Assembly: GCF_963678635.1 (NCBI RefSeq)
Contig: NC_087065.1
Span: 62,026,754-62,090,753 of the forward strand
Reading direction: 5' to 3'
Source of the DNA: Symsagittifera roscoffensis
Taxonomy: Eukaryota > Xenacoelomorpha > Acoela > Convolutidae
Length of the DNA stretch: 64,000 nt
The notes beneath the pieces are model-generated. The model ran no database searches, was not told the origin of the DNA, and saw nothing but the letters and a program-made list of their open reading frames with translations. Shown here one piece after another: positions 37,683-48,400 of this stretch (position 1 is the stretch's first letter; each line of letters starts with the position of its first letter). A program made the translations under genes and the position numbers.

Positions 37683-38654
37683 ACAGATAAATATTAAATT
37701 AAATAATCGCATTTGTGCCCTAGACCCGTTTTAAGATCCAACGGCGCCTAATATAGTATAGAAGTATAGATAGATATTTAGATAGATACAGATAATTTCA
37801 GATCCAACGTCGCCAACACAATTAATCACAAAAAAACCGAAGCATAAACCACCAAAAATTTATGGCAAAAATAGATAAGCCAGCCAAAATTTACGCATTT
37901 GAACGATAGTTTGCATGACTTTTGCAATTGTTACATAACTATTACATTTTCCTGCTGTTTTATATGGTTGCTGGTTTATACTTTGGCTAATTGATATACC
38001 ACCAGATGAACTTGCCATATCCCCATATCTTACATGTACCGAACAGGTAGGGGCACTAATTACATGAGTAAGACAACAAAAAACTTATAATTATATTTCT
38101 GGTGGTGGTGATGGTGTTGTTATAACTATTTCCGAGAATTTTCACGAGGGTTCGATTACAGAAGCTGCGGTTTTCCTCCCCACCTTTTGTTTTGTTTGAT
38201 AGGCTAGGAAACTATTTTTACTCACATTTGATTTTTTAGATCCGTCGTCCAAATATCCACATCCTTCAGTGAACAGTTTTCAACTAAAACAAAAAAACAC
38301 TAGATTTAAAGAGTTGTTTTACGTGTGCATATTTCCATAGCTATTTTACGTGTGCATATGGCAAAACGCGTCATGTTATGATCAAAAGTACGAAGAGCAG
38401 TACTGTTCATCAATTTTAGTTTGTTCACCTGGCCCAATTTCACCGCATTATCACAAAGTTGTAATACTTGTCAAAAACAAAAATCAAATGTGAGAAGAAA
38501 AACAAAGATGTCTGTTTTTGTTCATTGTGCCGCTCACCGAAGTTGAAACAAAGCCATATCCACCATGGCAAAACACTATATGACACATCCAAAAAATCCA
38601 AATGTTATCTAAACAAATAATTGATTAAACCTAGCGAAGAACCAGAAATTAAAT

Positions 38655-38885
38655 TGAAATATCGCTCGATAATTGTCCCAAATTGACCAAATTGGCAATC
38701 TTTAAACCCCCATAACTTCGCAAAAAATGATCAAGATAATCACAATTTGAAATCAAGACACCAATACCTTTCGAATGATATAAAAAATTCCATCAAAATA
38801 TGCTAAAGTCGAAATTTGTCTGACTACCCCACCCGAGCACAAATATTCCGTCATTTTCTTCAAAAATAGTCAAAACAATTACTAA
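38655..38885 (+). repeat. R1 element, 3' half
   Basis: 'CCAAATTGACCAAATTGGCA', 'CTTTAAACCCCCATAACTT' and 'CCCGAGCACAAATATTCCGT' are present in R1 order. The 3' hairpin is degraded. Confidence 0.7.
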
Positions 38886-39679
38886 GCAAAAAAATACATC
38901 GATTTTATGAAAATAACACAATTGAACTCTTTGGATGATTAGTCCGAATAAATCTCTGGTCATTTGGCCCACAAACTCTATCTTTTTTGAAGTTTAACCG
39001 GAAATATCTGCCACATTGGACCAGCCTTGCTAGCCCGATTTGAGCAGTGCTACAAATCGACCTCTTTACCGTGACTTTCAAGGCCCGCTATGCATCCTGA
39101 CATGCAAAGACTTTGCCCATTTCATGCACACAACAATTTGAAGACAAATGAAGTCAAGTTACTGAAATGGACAAAACGACTTTTAGAAAGAAAAACTTGA
39201 AAACTGAAACACTATTTATAGAAACGCAACTTAAAAAAAGAAAACTGATATTTGAAATGTCACCGTAGTCAACACTTCTTAGATTACAAGACGTCTTAAG
39301 GGAACAACCCCAGTACAAACGACCTTCTTTGCTCTACAGTTTACATGTTTCTCCCCAGCCAGGAAGGATTTTTTGCAATCGCAAATAAAGAAAGTTCGGG
39401 TTCTTTTGGTACCTGGTTTAAGCTTGTAATTTTGTCCTTTATACAAAATTTTATACTACTCTAACGTAGTACACAAAATTTACGTCCTCTGTACGTAAAG
39501 TGATTTTATTCTCCATTCATTCTAGAAATCAGAGAAACTTATACACATTTATCTGAGTACGATTTATGATAATTGTTTCTAATCTCATGAATTCCTCTTA
39601 AAAATTACTTGTTTGCATTCTCTACTCGCTCTCTGGTTTGGAGATTTAAGGTATAGCATCAAAAAGAGTTAACAGACCA

Positions 39680-40478
39680 GCATACCAACCAAAATTCCAG
39701 TCCTTCCAATCCCAATCCCACCCTGACGATCACTTCAGCAAGTAGCGCGCCGGCATCTGCAGCCACATCTTCCGAATCAACTACAGCTTTGACGACATCA
39801 ACAGTTTTCATTCCAGCAACAACTCTGGCACCAGCCGCAACCTCTGCATCTACAACAGCCCTCAGCTGTACACAGCACTATCAACCAGCTGATAGGACTT
39901 CATTTCAGACGACAGCAATCAATCCACAGAACAGTTTCGAAACCCCAACCACATTGACGACGCAAAACGCAGCGCAACCGATATATGCTTCACCAGCAAA
40001 GCATCATCAACAGACTCAATCAGCAGCGACGTTTAGCCAGACTTCCCAGTTACCAAAAATCCAAATGGAAAATTTGACGGTGACCTATTGAAATGGAGCA
40101 TGTGATTTGGACTTTTTCAGGCCACAATGCACAATCAACCGATTTCTGATGCCGAAAAACTGACCCACTTCCAGACTTTGACCAAAAGAAAAGCAAATTA
40201 ACCAATCGCTGGATTTTGCCTGCAACAGAGCGATGTTTGCAAAAGCCCTACAGGAACTTCAGAAAAGATTCGGACGACCTGACATCATTGTGAATAATCT
40301 CATCAGACGACTACAAAGTTCAGACGACACATCAAAAGGACTCACCCATGGAGTTTTCTTCTTTCGTTAGCAACCTTGCTGAAACCTTCCAGACTCTTGG
40401 ATTTGCAAATGACCTCAACTCGACAATTTATGTACAATTTGCGGTCAACAGGCTACCCATTACTTTGCAAAAAAAATC
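39680..40478 (+). pseudogene. BEL/Pao-type Gag relic (DUF1759)
   Basis: A Thr/Ala/Pro-rich N-terminal stretch (39789-40060) leads to 'SQLPKIQ'. Diagnostic DUF1759-like pieces then follow in three frames: 'KFDGDLLKW' (about 40068), 'PISDAEKLTHFQTLT' (about 40140-40185), 'LQKRFGRPDIIVNNLI' (about 40257-40305) and 'FSSFVSNLAETFQTLGF' (about 40354-40403), ending 'VNRLPITLQKK'. Several frameshifts and stops interrupt it, and no protease or RT follows, because an R1 fragment begins at about 40480. In live elements this protein forms the virus-like particle. Confidence 0.75.
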
Positions 40479-40479
40479 A

Positions 40480-40590
40480 CATGTAAAACATCTTTTAAAA
40501 TTTGAGCTCAGGGAAAAAAAATGCTAGCTAAAAACCGAAAATTGTCTGGAGAAAAAAACATCACGAGCACAAATATTCCATCATCTAGGG
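40480..40590 (+). repeat. R1 element, 3' scrap
   Basis: 'TTTGAGCTCAGGGAAAAAAA' and 'CGAGCACAAATATTCCATCA' match the R1 end. It truncates the Gag relic. Confidence 0.6.
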
Positions 40591-40943
40591 TAATCACAAA
40601 ATTATATCAAATAGTACAAAAATTAATTACCTAAGTTTTAAAAAACAAATTTTATTAGTTGTTTGTGGGAGGAATCGTTTGATACTCTATTACTCTAAAG
40701 CGGCTGAACCAAAAAATATATAATTTCCAGTCAGTGGCATAATCATCCTGTGCTAGACATAGTCTCAAACTCGATCAACAAGCAAAAGATAGAGGGCACT
40801 GACTCTCACATTTCCTTCGATAATTGTTTCCATTATAGGGTTAAAACTCAACACACGCATCATTATCGACAAACCTGACTTATTTTCACTGTGGATTAAT
40901 GCCTTCTAAAATCGACGATACTAGAGCTTTCTTATGTAATAAC

Positions 40944-42610
40944 TAGCAAGCACGTCCACGTCTCCACTAATCAATCGGCTCGCAAAAAAATAGTAGTTGT
41001 TCTGATCAAGCTATTCAAGCAAGAAATCATCGAACAATTTCAAGTTAAGCCAATTCGTAAATCGGTTTGCGAAAGTTTAGGTTTTTTAAGCAAGCTATTC
41101 CAGCGATGAAACTTTGAAATCTTTATTTCATAGACTGAATGGGTTCGCGAAAAAGAAAGTTTTTCAGCAAGCTATTCCAGCTATGAAACTGAGATATTTC
41201 AAGTTGTTTCATAGACCGAAGCAGTTCGCACAAAACTGAAGTTTTTCTAAGCAAGCTGTTCAAGCAATTGAAAAAAGAAATGCTTCACTTTTTTTCTATT
41301 CGAGCCATTCAACCGAAGAAATTATGAAATTTTTCAAAGTATTTTTAGACCGACACAGTTCACAAAAAAATTCAAGTTTTCTTAAGAAAGCTGTTCAAGC
41401 TGTGAACCTTTGAAATAAATGAAGCTAATTTAAGGACCCAAATGGATAGCGAAAACTTAAGAATTTTTCTATTGGAGCCATTCAACCGAAGAAATATTGG
41501 AACATTTGAATTTATTTCTTAGACCGAATCGATACGCGGAAATTCAAGTTTTTCTAAGCAACCTATTCGAGCTACGAACATTCAAAATGAAGCAAAACGG
41601 ATGACAAAAAAAATGTTTTTCCATTGGAGCCATTCAAGTGATGAAACTTTGAATTGATTCAACTTATTTCCTAGATCGAACTGATCCGCAGAAAGTCCGT
41701 TTTCCTATGCAAGTTAATAAGCGAAAACTTTGAAAAAAAATTTCAAAACTTTATAGAGCGAATCAATCCGCGAAAAACCAAATTTGATTAGAGCAAGCAA
41801 TTCAAGCTATGAAACTGTGAAAACTTCAAATTAATTCATGGCGTGCATCGGATGGCGTAAAGTGTTTTCATTCAAGCGATGATTTTTTAGATCGAATCGT
41901 TTTGCGACAAATTTATTTTTTCCTATGCAAGCTATTTAAGCTCATCATGTTCAAAAGAGCAAATCAGTTCACAAAATTTCAAATTTTACGACAGCAGCCT
42001 ATTGCAGCAATGAAAATTTGAAAAATTCAAGCTGTTTTTAGACCAAAAAGTTTTGAGAAAAAGTTGTGTTTCTAAGCAAGCTGATCGAGCGACGAAATTT
42101 TGAAATATTTAGGTTGTTCTATAGAGCGAATCAGTTCGCAAAAAGTTCAAGTTTTTCTTACGCAAGTTATTGAAGCTAAAAAAAATCGAAATAATTGAAG
42201 TTGTTTCTTAGACCAAAACGTTTTGCGAATAGTTAGTTTTTCTAAGCGAGCTAATCGAGCGATGAACTTCGAAATAATGCAAGTTGTTGTTTGTGACTAG
42301 AAAAAATCGTTTTGCGGAAAGTGAAAAATTCCTATGCAAGCTATTTGAGCTATGAAAATAGAAAATGTTCATATTATTTCAATAAAGCGAATCGTTTTCG
42401 AAAAGTTAAGTTTTTTAAGCAAGCTATTCCAGCTATGAAACTTTAATAAAATTCCCGTATTTTCATTAAGCGAAACGGATGGCAAAAAAAAATAGTGTTT
42501 TCAAGTAAATAATCCAGCTATGAAACTTGGAAATATTTCAAGTGAATTTATAGCGCAAAGCGGTTTGCCAAAAAAAAAATAGTTTTTCTAAGCATAAAGC
42601 TTGCTGCTTC
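40944..42610. repeat. Satellite block III
   Basis: The left edge 'AACTAGCAAGCACGTCCACG' and the following 'AATCAATCGGCTCGCAAAAA' match blocks I and II. Monomers of about 80 bp follow, for example 41090, 41168, 41251. The right edge 'AGCATAAAGCTTGCTGCTTC' then 'AGTTGATTCTTTTCAGAATA' matches blocks I and II. Confidence 0.85.
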
Positions 42611-42908
42611 AGTTGATTCTTTTCAGAATAAAATGAACATGTAAACAAAAAATGTTGGACAAACAAAGAAGAAAAATCTGTAGCATGCAAGTCAGGGTCG
42701 AAAAGTTTCAAAAAGTCAATTAATTCACGAGAAGAAGAGCAAACAATGTTTCATAACTGGAGATTCTTCTGCAGGTCATTTCCATAGGAAGATTAAAATT
42801 TGTTTCATTTTAACTTCAAGCTAAGGCCACTCTAGAAACTGATGTTGTTGAAACCTCATAGAAAACTGAAAGAGGAAACTTGCTGAAATTGAAATTGGCA
42901 GAAAACTT

Positions 42909-42960
42909 TTGACACAGAGGCGAAGTTGCACTTTGAGTTGCACCTTCGCCTCTGTGTCAA
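42909..42960. repeat. Perfect-arm palindrome made of two T left ends
   Basis: TTGACACAGAGGCGAAG is followed about 18 bases later by its exact reverse complement CTTCGCCTCTGTGTCAA. This looks like two T elements joined head to head at their left ends. Confidence 0.85.
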
Positions 42961-43433
42961 AGTTACACTTTGAGTCTACAAAAGTTCTTAAGTGATGCAT
43001 GCCAGTTATGAGTCTAAATAATTGCTAAGTGATACAAGACAATTAAGATGTAGTAGCAGTACCAGTCAATTTGAAAAGAACTTTACCAACTAACATGCCT
43101 CAATTTACAGAGAGGACGCATTTTAACTAGTATACGAAAAAGTTCATTAAAAACATCCGCCGCTGCCCAGGTTGGAAGCCTCTTATTTTGCTGCTGGTAT
43201 TCTTCCCTACCTCTACGCAACAGAACCATGATACCTTGAAGCTAAAGTGCTATTTGTAATATAATAATCTGTGTTAATATCCTTAGCATTGGCTGTACTT
43301 AATAGCTGGATAATAATGAATACTTTCACAAATGAAAACATTTTGTCGTAACAATTGCATCGCAACAATATTTGCGACTAAGTTTGGAATAAAAAGAAAG
43401 CTCATACTGTAACACAAGCTAAGCTTGTGTAAA
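42961..43433. repeat. T element, subfamily B, complete to the right end
   Basis: The minus-strand tRNA-like core at about 43246-43172 is preceded by 'GTTCATTAAAAACATCCG' and followed by 'ATGATACCTTGAAGC'. The right tail 'ATATTTGCGACTAAGTTTGG' ends with the perfect hairpin ACACAAGC-TAA-GCTTGTGT (43414-43432). Confidence 0.75.
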
Positions 43434-43724
43434 AAGCAGTAAATTTTTTGGACAGTGCTTCACTGTTCACTAACTAAAACAATCACAATGAAAGGTATCA
43501 AATATCAATTAACAAAATTTCATTGACGCTTTTTTTAAACGAGTTTTTTCACTTACGTTTCTTTTCAAACGTCACAAAATTGTGTCACAAGGCGGATAAA
43601 ACACAGGCGAAAACCATTTAGAACGAAAAACTTTTACACAAAAAAAACTAACGAAAGAAGCAATAAAACAAAATCAGGGCTTGTAAAATTGTAAATTAGA
43701 GGTAAATTAAAGAATTCAAAAACA

Positions 43725-44245
43725 TTTAAACATAGCCAATCGATGATTGGAAAAAAGTAATGAACGCAAGTAAACATTAAAAAAAACACAGACTGAGTTG
43801 AAAAAGAATCTCAACATTCGAATTTCAAAGAAACAAATTGATGCCCTTTAAGCTCTTTGAATTTCTACAACGATTTGTGACAGGCGCTTTTTTGATAACA
43901 TTAACCCAATTTGAGAAAACTGGATCAACAGGTAAAGTTTTTACTCTGCTGGAAATCTTACAATTAAGTTCCATTTTCGAAACCAGAAATTGTTCAGGTT
44001 TTTTTTCGCGCCATTTCCACGTTCGTATTTGGAGTGCTATTTACGTCACTTTCAGCAGATGAACTTCAATTGAACTCAAAAGTGCATATATACTTAAGTG
44101 CATTTATAAATGCATTTACATGTATGCATGCACATCTTTAGTTATTAGAGAATTTAATGCACATTTTGAAAATTTTTCCTGAAAAAAAAAACAAAAAAAA
44201 TGTCATCAAGATCTATATAAGAGTCTTCACTGTGCTCATTACTCT
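43725..44245. repeat. R2 element, long copy
   Basis: The order of blocks defines the family: 'AAAAAGTAATGAACGCAAGT', 'TTTCAAAGAAACAAATTGAT', 'CAATTTGAGAAAACTGGATC', 'CATTTTCGAAACCAGAAAT', and at the end 'TCTATATAAGAGTCTTCACT'. A subsegment with TGCATTTATAAATGCATTTA (44097) is shared with 21470. Confidence 0.65.
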
Positions 44246-44952
44246 TACAAAGTACATTTAAATTGCGAACGGCACAAAAAATTCTGTGATTTGGCAACTA
44301 AGCTGACAAAACCGAAGACTGGTTTCGCACCTCGTTCCTTTACCTTACGATGCATATTCATTAATTTTAGACAAAGAGTGCCAGAGATGCCCAGAAACTT
44401 CAATTGATTGTAACTCAAGCCATCAAGTGTTTTGTTAAACAAGTTATAATTCCGAAGAGAGTATTATTCTGATGTGATAATGCTTGCAGCTTGCAACCTA
44501 ATCAAAAATTGAGTGCGCGCAAACAAAAGCTAGAAAACGGCAAAAAGTAGCTGTAAAAGGGTCAAAAAATGAAAACGGAGGTAGAACTCGTAAAAACTCT
44601 GCAATGAACCGGAATTATTCCCCGGTATCAAGATTACCAGTCAAAGTCAGATTGATAATCTTCAAACACGAGCCACCAAAAAACTAGATACAAAATGTAA
44701 TGTAAGTGCAGCAAAAGCAAAACCAGATATAACGCTGCAAATGAGCCACCCATTGAGCACGTTTATTTGCGACTTAGACAGGAGTTCGTAAGATGACAAC
44801 ACAGTCCACCTGGGTAAAAGTTGGGAGAGGAGAGCGTCAAAAGTCAACTAACGTCTGTGAGTTTTACTACTGAAACTTGTTCACATAGCACAATTATTGC
44901 ACGTTTCGCATATAAGTTTTTTTGTGCGACTTAGACTGAAGTTCGTGAGATT

Positions 44953-45404
44953 ATACAGAGGCGAAGTGATTTTTTGCATACACAAGCGAAAATATGACCG
45001 ATAACGCTACAGGGGAAAAACTGAATGAGTAACCCTTTGACTCTATAAAATTTCTTAAGTTAAGCACGCCAATTATGAGTCTACATAATTGCTAAGTAAC
45101 GCAAGCCAATCATGATGCATTAGAAATACCAGTCAATTTGAAGAAAAAAAAAGAAATTTACCAACTAACATGCCTCAATTTAAAGAGCGGACGCATTTTA
45201 ACTAGTATATGAAAAAGTTCATTAAAAACATCCGACCCTGTCCAGGTTCGAACCCTCTTATTTTGTTGCGGGTCTCCTTTCCTACCTCTACACTACAGAT
45301 CCATGATACCTTAAAACGAAAGTGCTATTTGTAATATAATAGTCTGTGCTAAAATGCTTAGCATTGGCTGTACTTAATAGCTGGTTATTAATCAAAATGA
45401 ACAC
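44953..45404. repeat. T element, subfamily B, interrupted by the LINE
   Basis: Left end CAGAGGCGAAG at 44956. The core at 45314-45240 has, on the minus strand, A-box-like TAGTGTAGAGGT and a perfect B box GGTTCGAACCT. The copy stops at AATCAAAATGAACAC, where the LINE's AAG tail begins. Confidence 0.75.
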
Positions 45405-45428
45405 ATTCTTCTTCTTCTTCTTCTTCTT
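45405..45428 (-). repeat. (AAG)7 LINE tail
   Basis: Seven AAG units read on the minus strand, then AAT, then the flanking 13-base repeat. Short simple-repeat tails are typical of CR1/L2-like non-LTR elements rather than poly(A)-tailed L1. Confidence 0.85.
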
Positions 45429-48400
45429 CTAGGCGTTCGGCTCGTTGCATTTGCTACATTCCTTCTTCTTTGCTATGTATTTTCTGGGTTTTTCAGCTTC
45501 TTGAGGGTTACAGACTTTGACGTGATTTTTGTATGGACCTTCTGTCTTCCATGTTTTCTGGCAACGACTGCACGTGAAAGAGTGCGAGGCTTCGGTGTGC
45601 ATTCTCTTTATGTGAATCTTTAGTCCCCCTACCGATTTTCAAACCTTTTCACATATGTCACACTGTAAGTTCGTCGGGGGGAGATCGAAATTCCTCTTCT
45701 CTAACTTTTCTTCCCCATCATGGCGATTCCCTTGTTGGTACTCCCATTTCTCCAAGTGGTCCATGCGTATCTTGATTCTTCTTTTCCATTCTTTTCGGTC
45801 TAAGGCAAATTTAGGGGCTTCGGTCCAGTTGATTCCGGCCTCCTTGAGCAACTTCCTCCAGTAGAAAATGGTTTTCCGTTTGTAACCTGGTCGCTTCTGG
45901 ATTTCCTCGAGGCTGCCCAGCCACCCTAACACCGCCATTTTAACCGTCCTTGCGTTGCTCATTCTTAATATGTGGCCTATCCGCTCTAATGTACGTTTCT
46001 CGATCTTCCATCTCAATGATCTTATGTCGTACATGTTCCGGATGTCCTGCATATTAACCCCCTCATAATGCATTTGTTTCAGCGGTGGACCCTTTTTATT
46101 ACTCCAGAGATATCTATACCTTTTATCTATCCACGACTGAATATTATTGATCTCTTGGTTATACCACGGCCGAGTAGCGCAATCGAATAGGAGCCCACTT
46201 TCGACACATGCTTGCACCACTTGTGCTTGTTTCTTTCTGGGAAGTTTACTTTTCAGAAGTTGCGAGCGGCATTTTGCCCATAGGTATCCAGCTCGCTTTT
46301 TTCTATTCATTAGGTCTTTTTTTGGACCTAGCCAACAACCCAACATGCGTATTTCTTCTGCTTCTTCTGATCCAAATAAAGCCTTTTCTTCTTTGTCTGT
46401 GTTGTTCTTTTCCTCAAATTTCTCCATGACTTCTTTGATAATGTTAACGCCCTCTTCCAGCTCTCTTTGCTCGCCGATGATAGTGGTATCATCTGCGAAC
46501 AAGGATATGGTTATGTTAACAGTTTGCGTCTCGCTGTTTGACTTTTCGATCTTGTTTATATCCGGTATATTGCTGCCTGGTATCCATCGCCATTTTATGC
46601 CCGTCTGTCCATGTTTCGCGTCTGATATCTTTTTCCGTTCATTCTCCGCTATGCGCATTACCACTTGGTGATAGATATTGAATAGACATGGCGATGTCGA
46701 GCAACCCTCCCTGAGACCCCGTTCTGGGATCCATTCCTCGCTATCTCCTTCCTTCCCTTTCACTTGGTAACTGGTTGCCTCGTGTAAATCTGCTAGGGAT
46801 TCTAGGAAGGGTCCTTTCATCCCGTAGTTTCGCAGGATTTCCCAAAGAGCTGGTTTGTTCACTCTGGGATACGCTTTACGTAGGACCAAAAGCCTTGCTT
46901 CGGGGTGAGTATGTTCAATTTGAGGCAGGTTCCAGATTGCTCGCCTCTTCTTTAGATCGTCTGCGTCTTCTGTTATTCTGACCAGGATTTGTGTTGCATC
47001 CGCAGTCGACCTTCCGGTCCTGAAGCCGCTTTGATTGTCATCTAGAAGATTTAGGCGTTCTGTCCACTTTCTTAGTCTTTTGGACAGAATTCTTGCCAGG
47101 ATCCTGCTGCCCATGGCCAATAGGCAGACTCCTCTATAGTTGTTTATATCATTTTTTCCGCCCTTCTTATGTAGGGGTACTATTTGTCCGTTTTTTAGGA
47201 TTTCGTCCCATGTCGGGGCGCGGAATAAGAACATCTTTTTAACCATGGCCACTATTGCTGATTTAATATGTGGGCTGGCCAATTTGATGTACTTTATGCG
47301 GACATTGTCTTTTCCGGGCGCGGACTCCCTTATTTCACTGATGCAGTCCTGTATTTCCTTATCCGATGGGGTCTCATTTAGCAGGTTATTTTCTTCGATA
47401 TACTTCTTTTCCGCTCTGTGATCCCCCATACGTGCAACAGTATCCATTAGAAGCTGAGGGCTGATTTCATATCGGTTTTTCGATACTCCTTCGAAGTGGG
47501 CTTTGAATTCATCAGTTGTGAGTGTTGTGCCAGTATCCGGTTTCCTATCTCTGCCGCCTAATTGGCGTAGTGTTCGGTACATGGTGCCCATATCTCCTTT
47601 GATGTTGGCCTGTTGGCATTCGTCTAGGATTTTATCCCACCATTCACGTTCTAGTTCTTTCAGCTTCCCCTTCATTTTAGCCCTTGCTTTCCTAAGGTTG
47701 TCCCTATTACGCAGTATATCTTGGAGTGGACGGTCTTGCTCTAAGGATTCGTTTCTATCCCTCACGGCCGAAGCTATGGAATTATGGAGCTGTGACAGCT
47801 CATCTTCGTGGCCGATCGTCCACGGATTCGCTATCTGCCTGGTTCTCTTTCCACATACCTTTAATGCAGCTTGCGTTAGCGCTGTCGCTATTTCGCTCCA
47901 TGAGCTATCCTCGTCCACCTCCTTTGTCTCGGTCTCCTTTTGGAATTTTAGAGCTGTCTGCTCAGTACTCAATTTCTCCCAGTTTATTGCTGGTTTCCGT
48001 GCTACTCTTGTTGGTCTGGACCTCTTTGGGATTTTTAGGTGGAGGGATACCGGCTTGTGGTCCGATAGCGTTAGCTCTTCGGTAATTTGTATCCTTTTTG
48101 CATGCCTGTGCCTTTCTCCTCGCCTCATTATAAATCCGTCCAGCTCATACCATCTGCGGTGGCTGTGGTTAAACCAAGTTCCCCTTTTCCTAAGGTTAGA
48201 GAAAGAGTTTATCCATTGGAGATCGTGCGCTACACACCAATCGAGGAGGTCTCCTCCTGCTTCGGTTGTTGGCGTGGTTAGACCATACCTTCCATTTGTT
48301 TCACTGGCTCTCTCCCTTCCAATGTGAGCATTATGGTCCCCTCCAATTATTAATACCTTGGTCTTGGGGGTTCGGGCTACTTCATTTTCTAGGCAGTGTC

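Larger units (their letters stand above)
37341..39679. other. Intergenic, including possible LTR remnants upstream of the Gag relic
   Basis: It holds the GATA microsatellite and an R1 piece (38655-38885). From about 39300 there is a stretch with an AATAAA signal (39385) followed by 'GTTCGGGTTCTTTTGGTACC' that could be LTR or leader of the BEL/Pao copy. I found no matching second LTR, so that remains a guess. Confidence 0.35.

Noticed and set aside
45240-45314. Functional tRNA gene with perfect B box on the minus strand
   Set aside because: The acceptor stem does not close and the same sequence recurs in two other subfamily B repeats.
45639-45641. TGA reassigned to an amino acid in this organism
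   Set aside because: TGA interrupts other coding remnants as an ordinary lesion, and the tryptophans I checked are TGG. One TGA in a finger of a defective element is not evidence of recoding.
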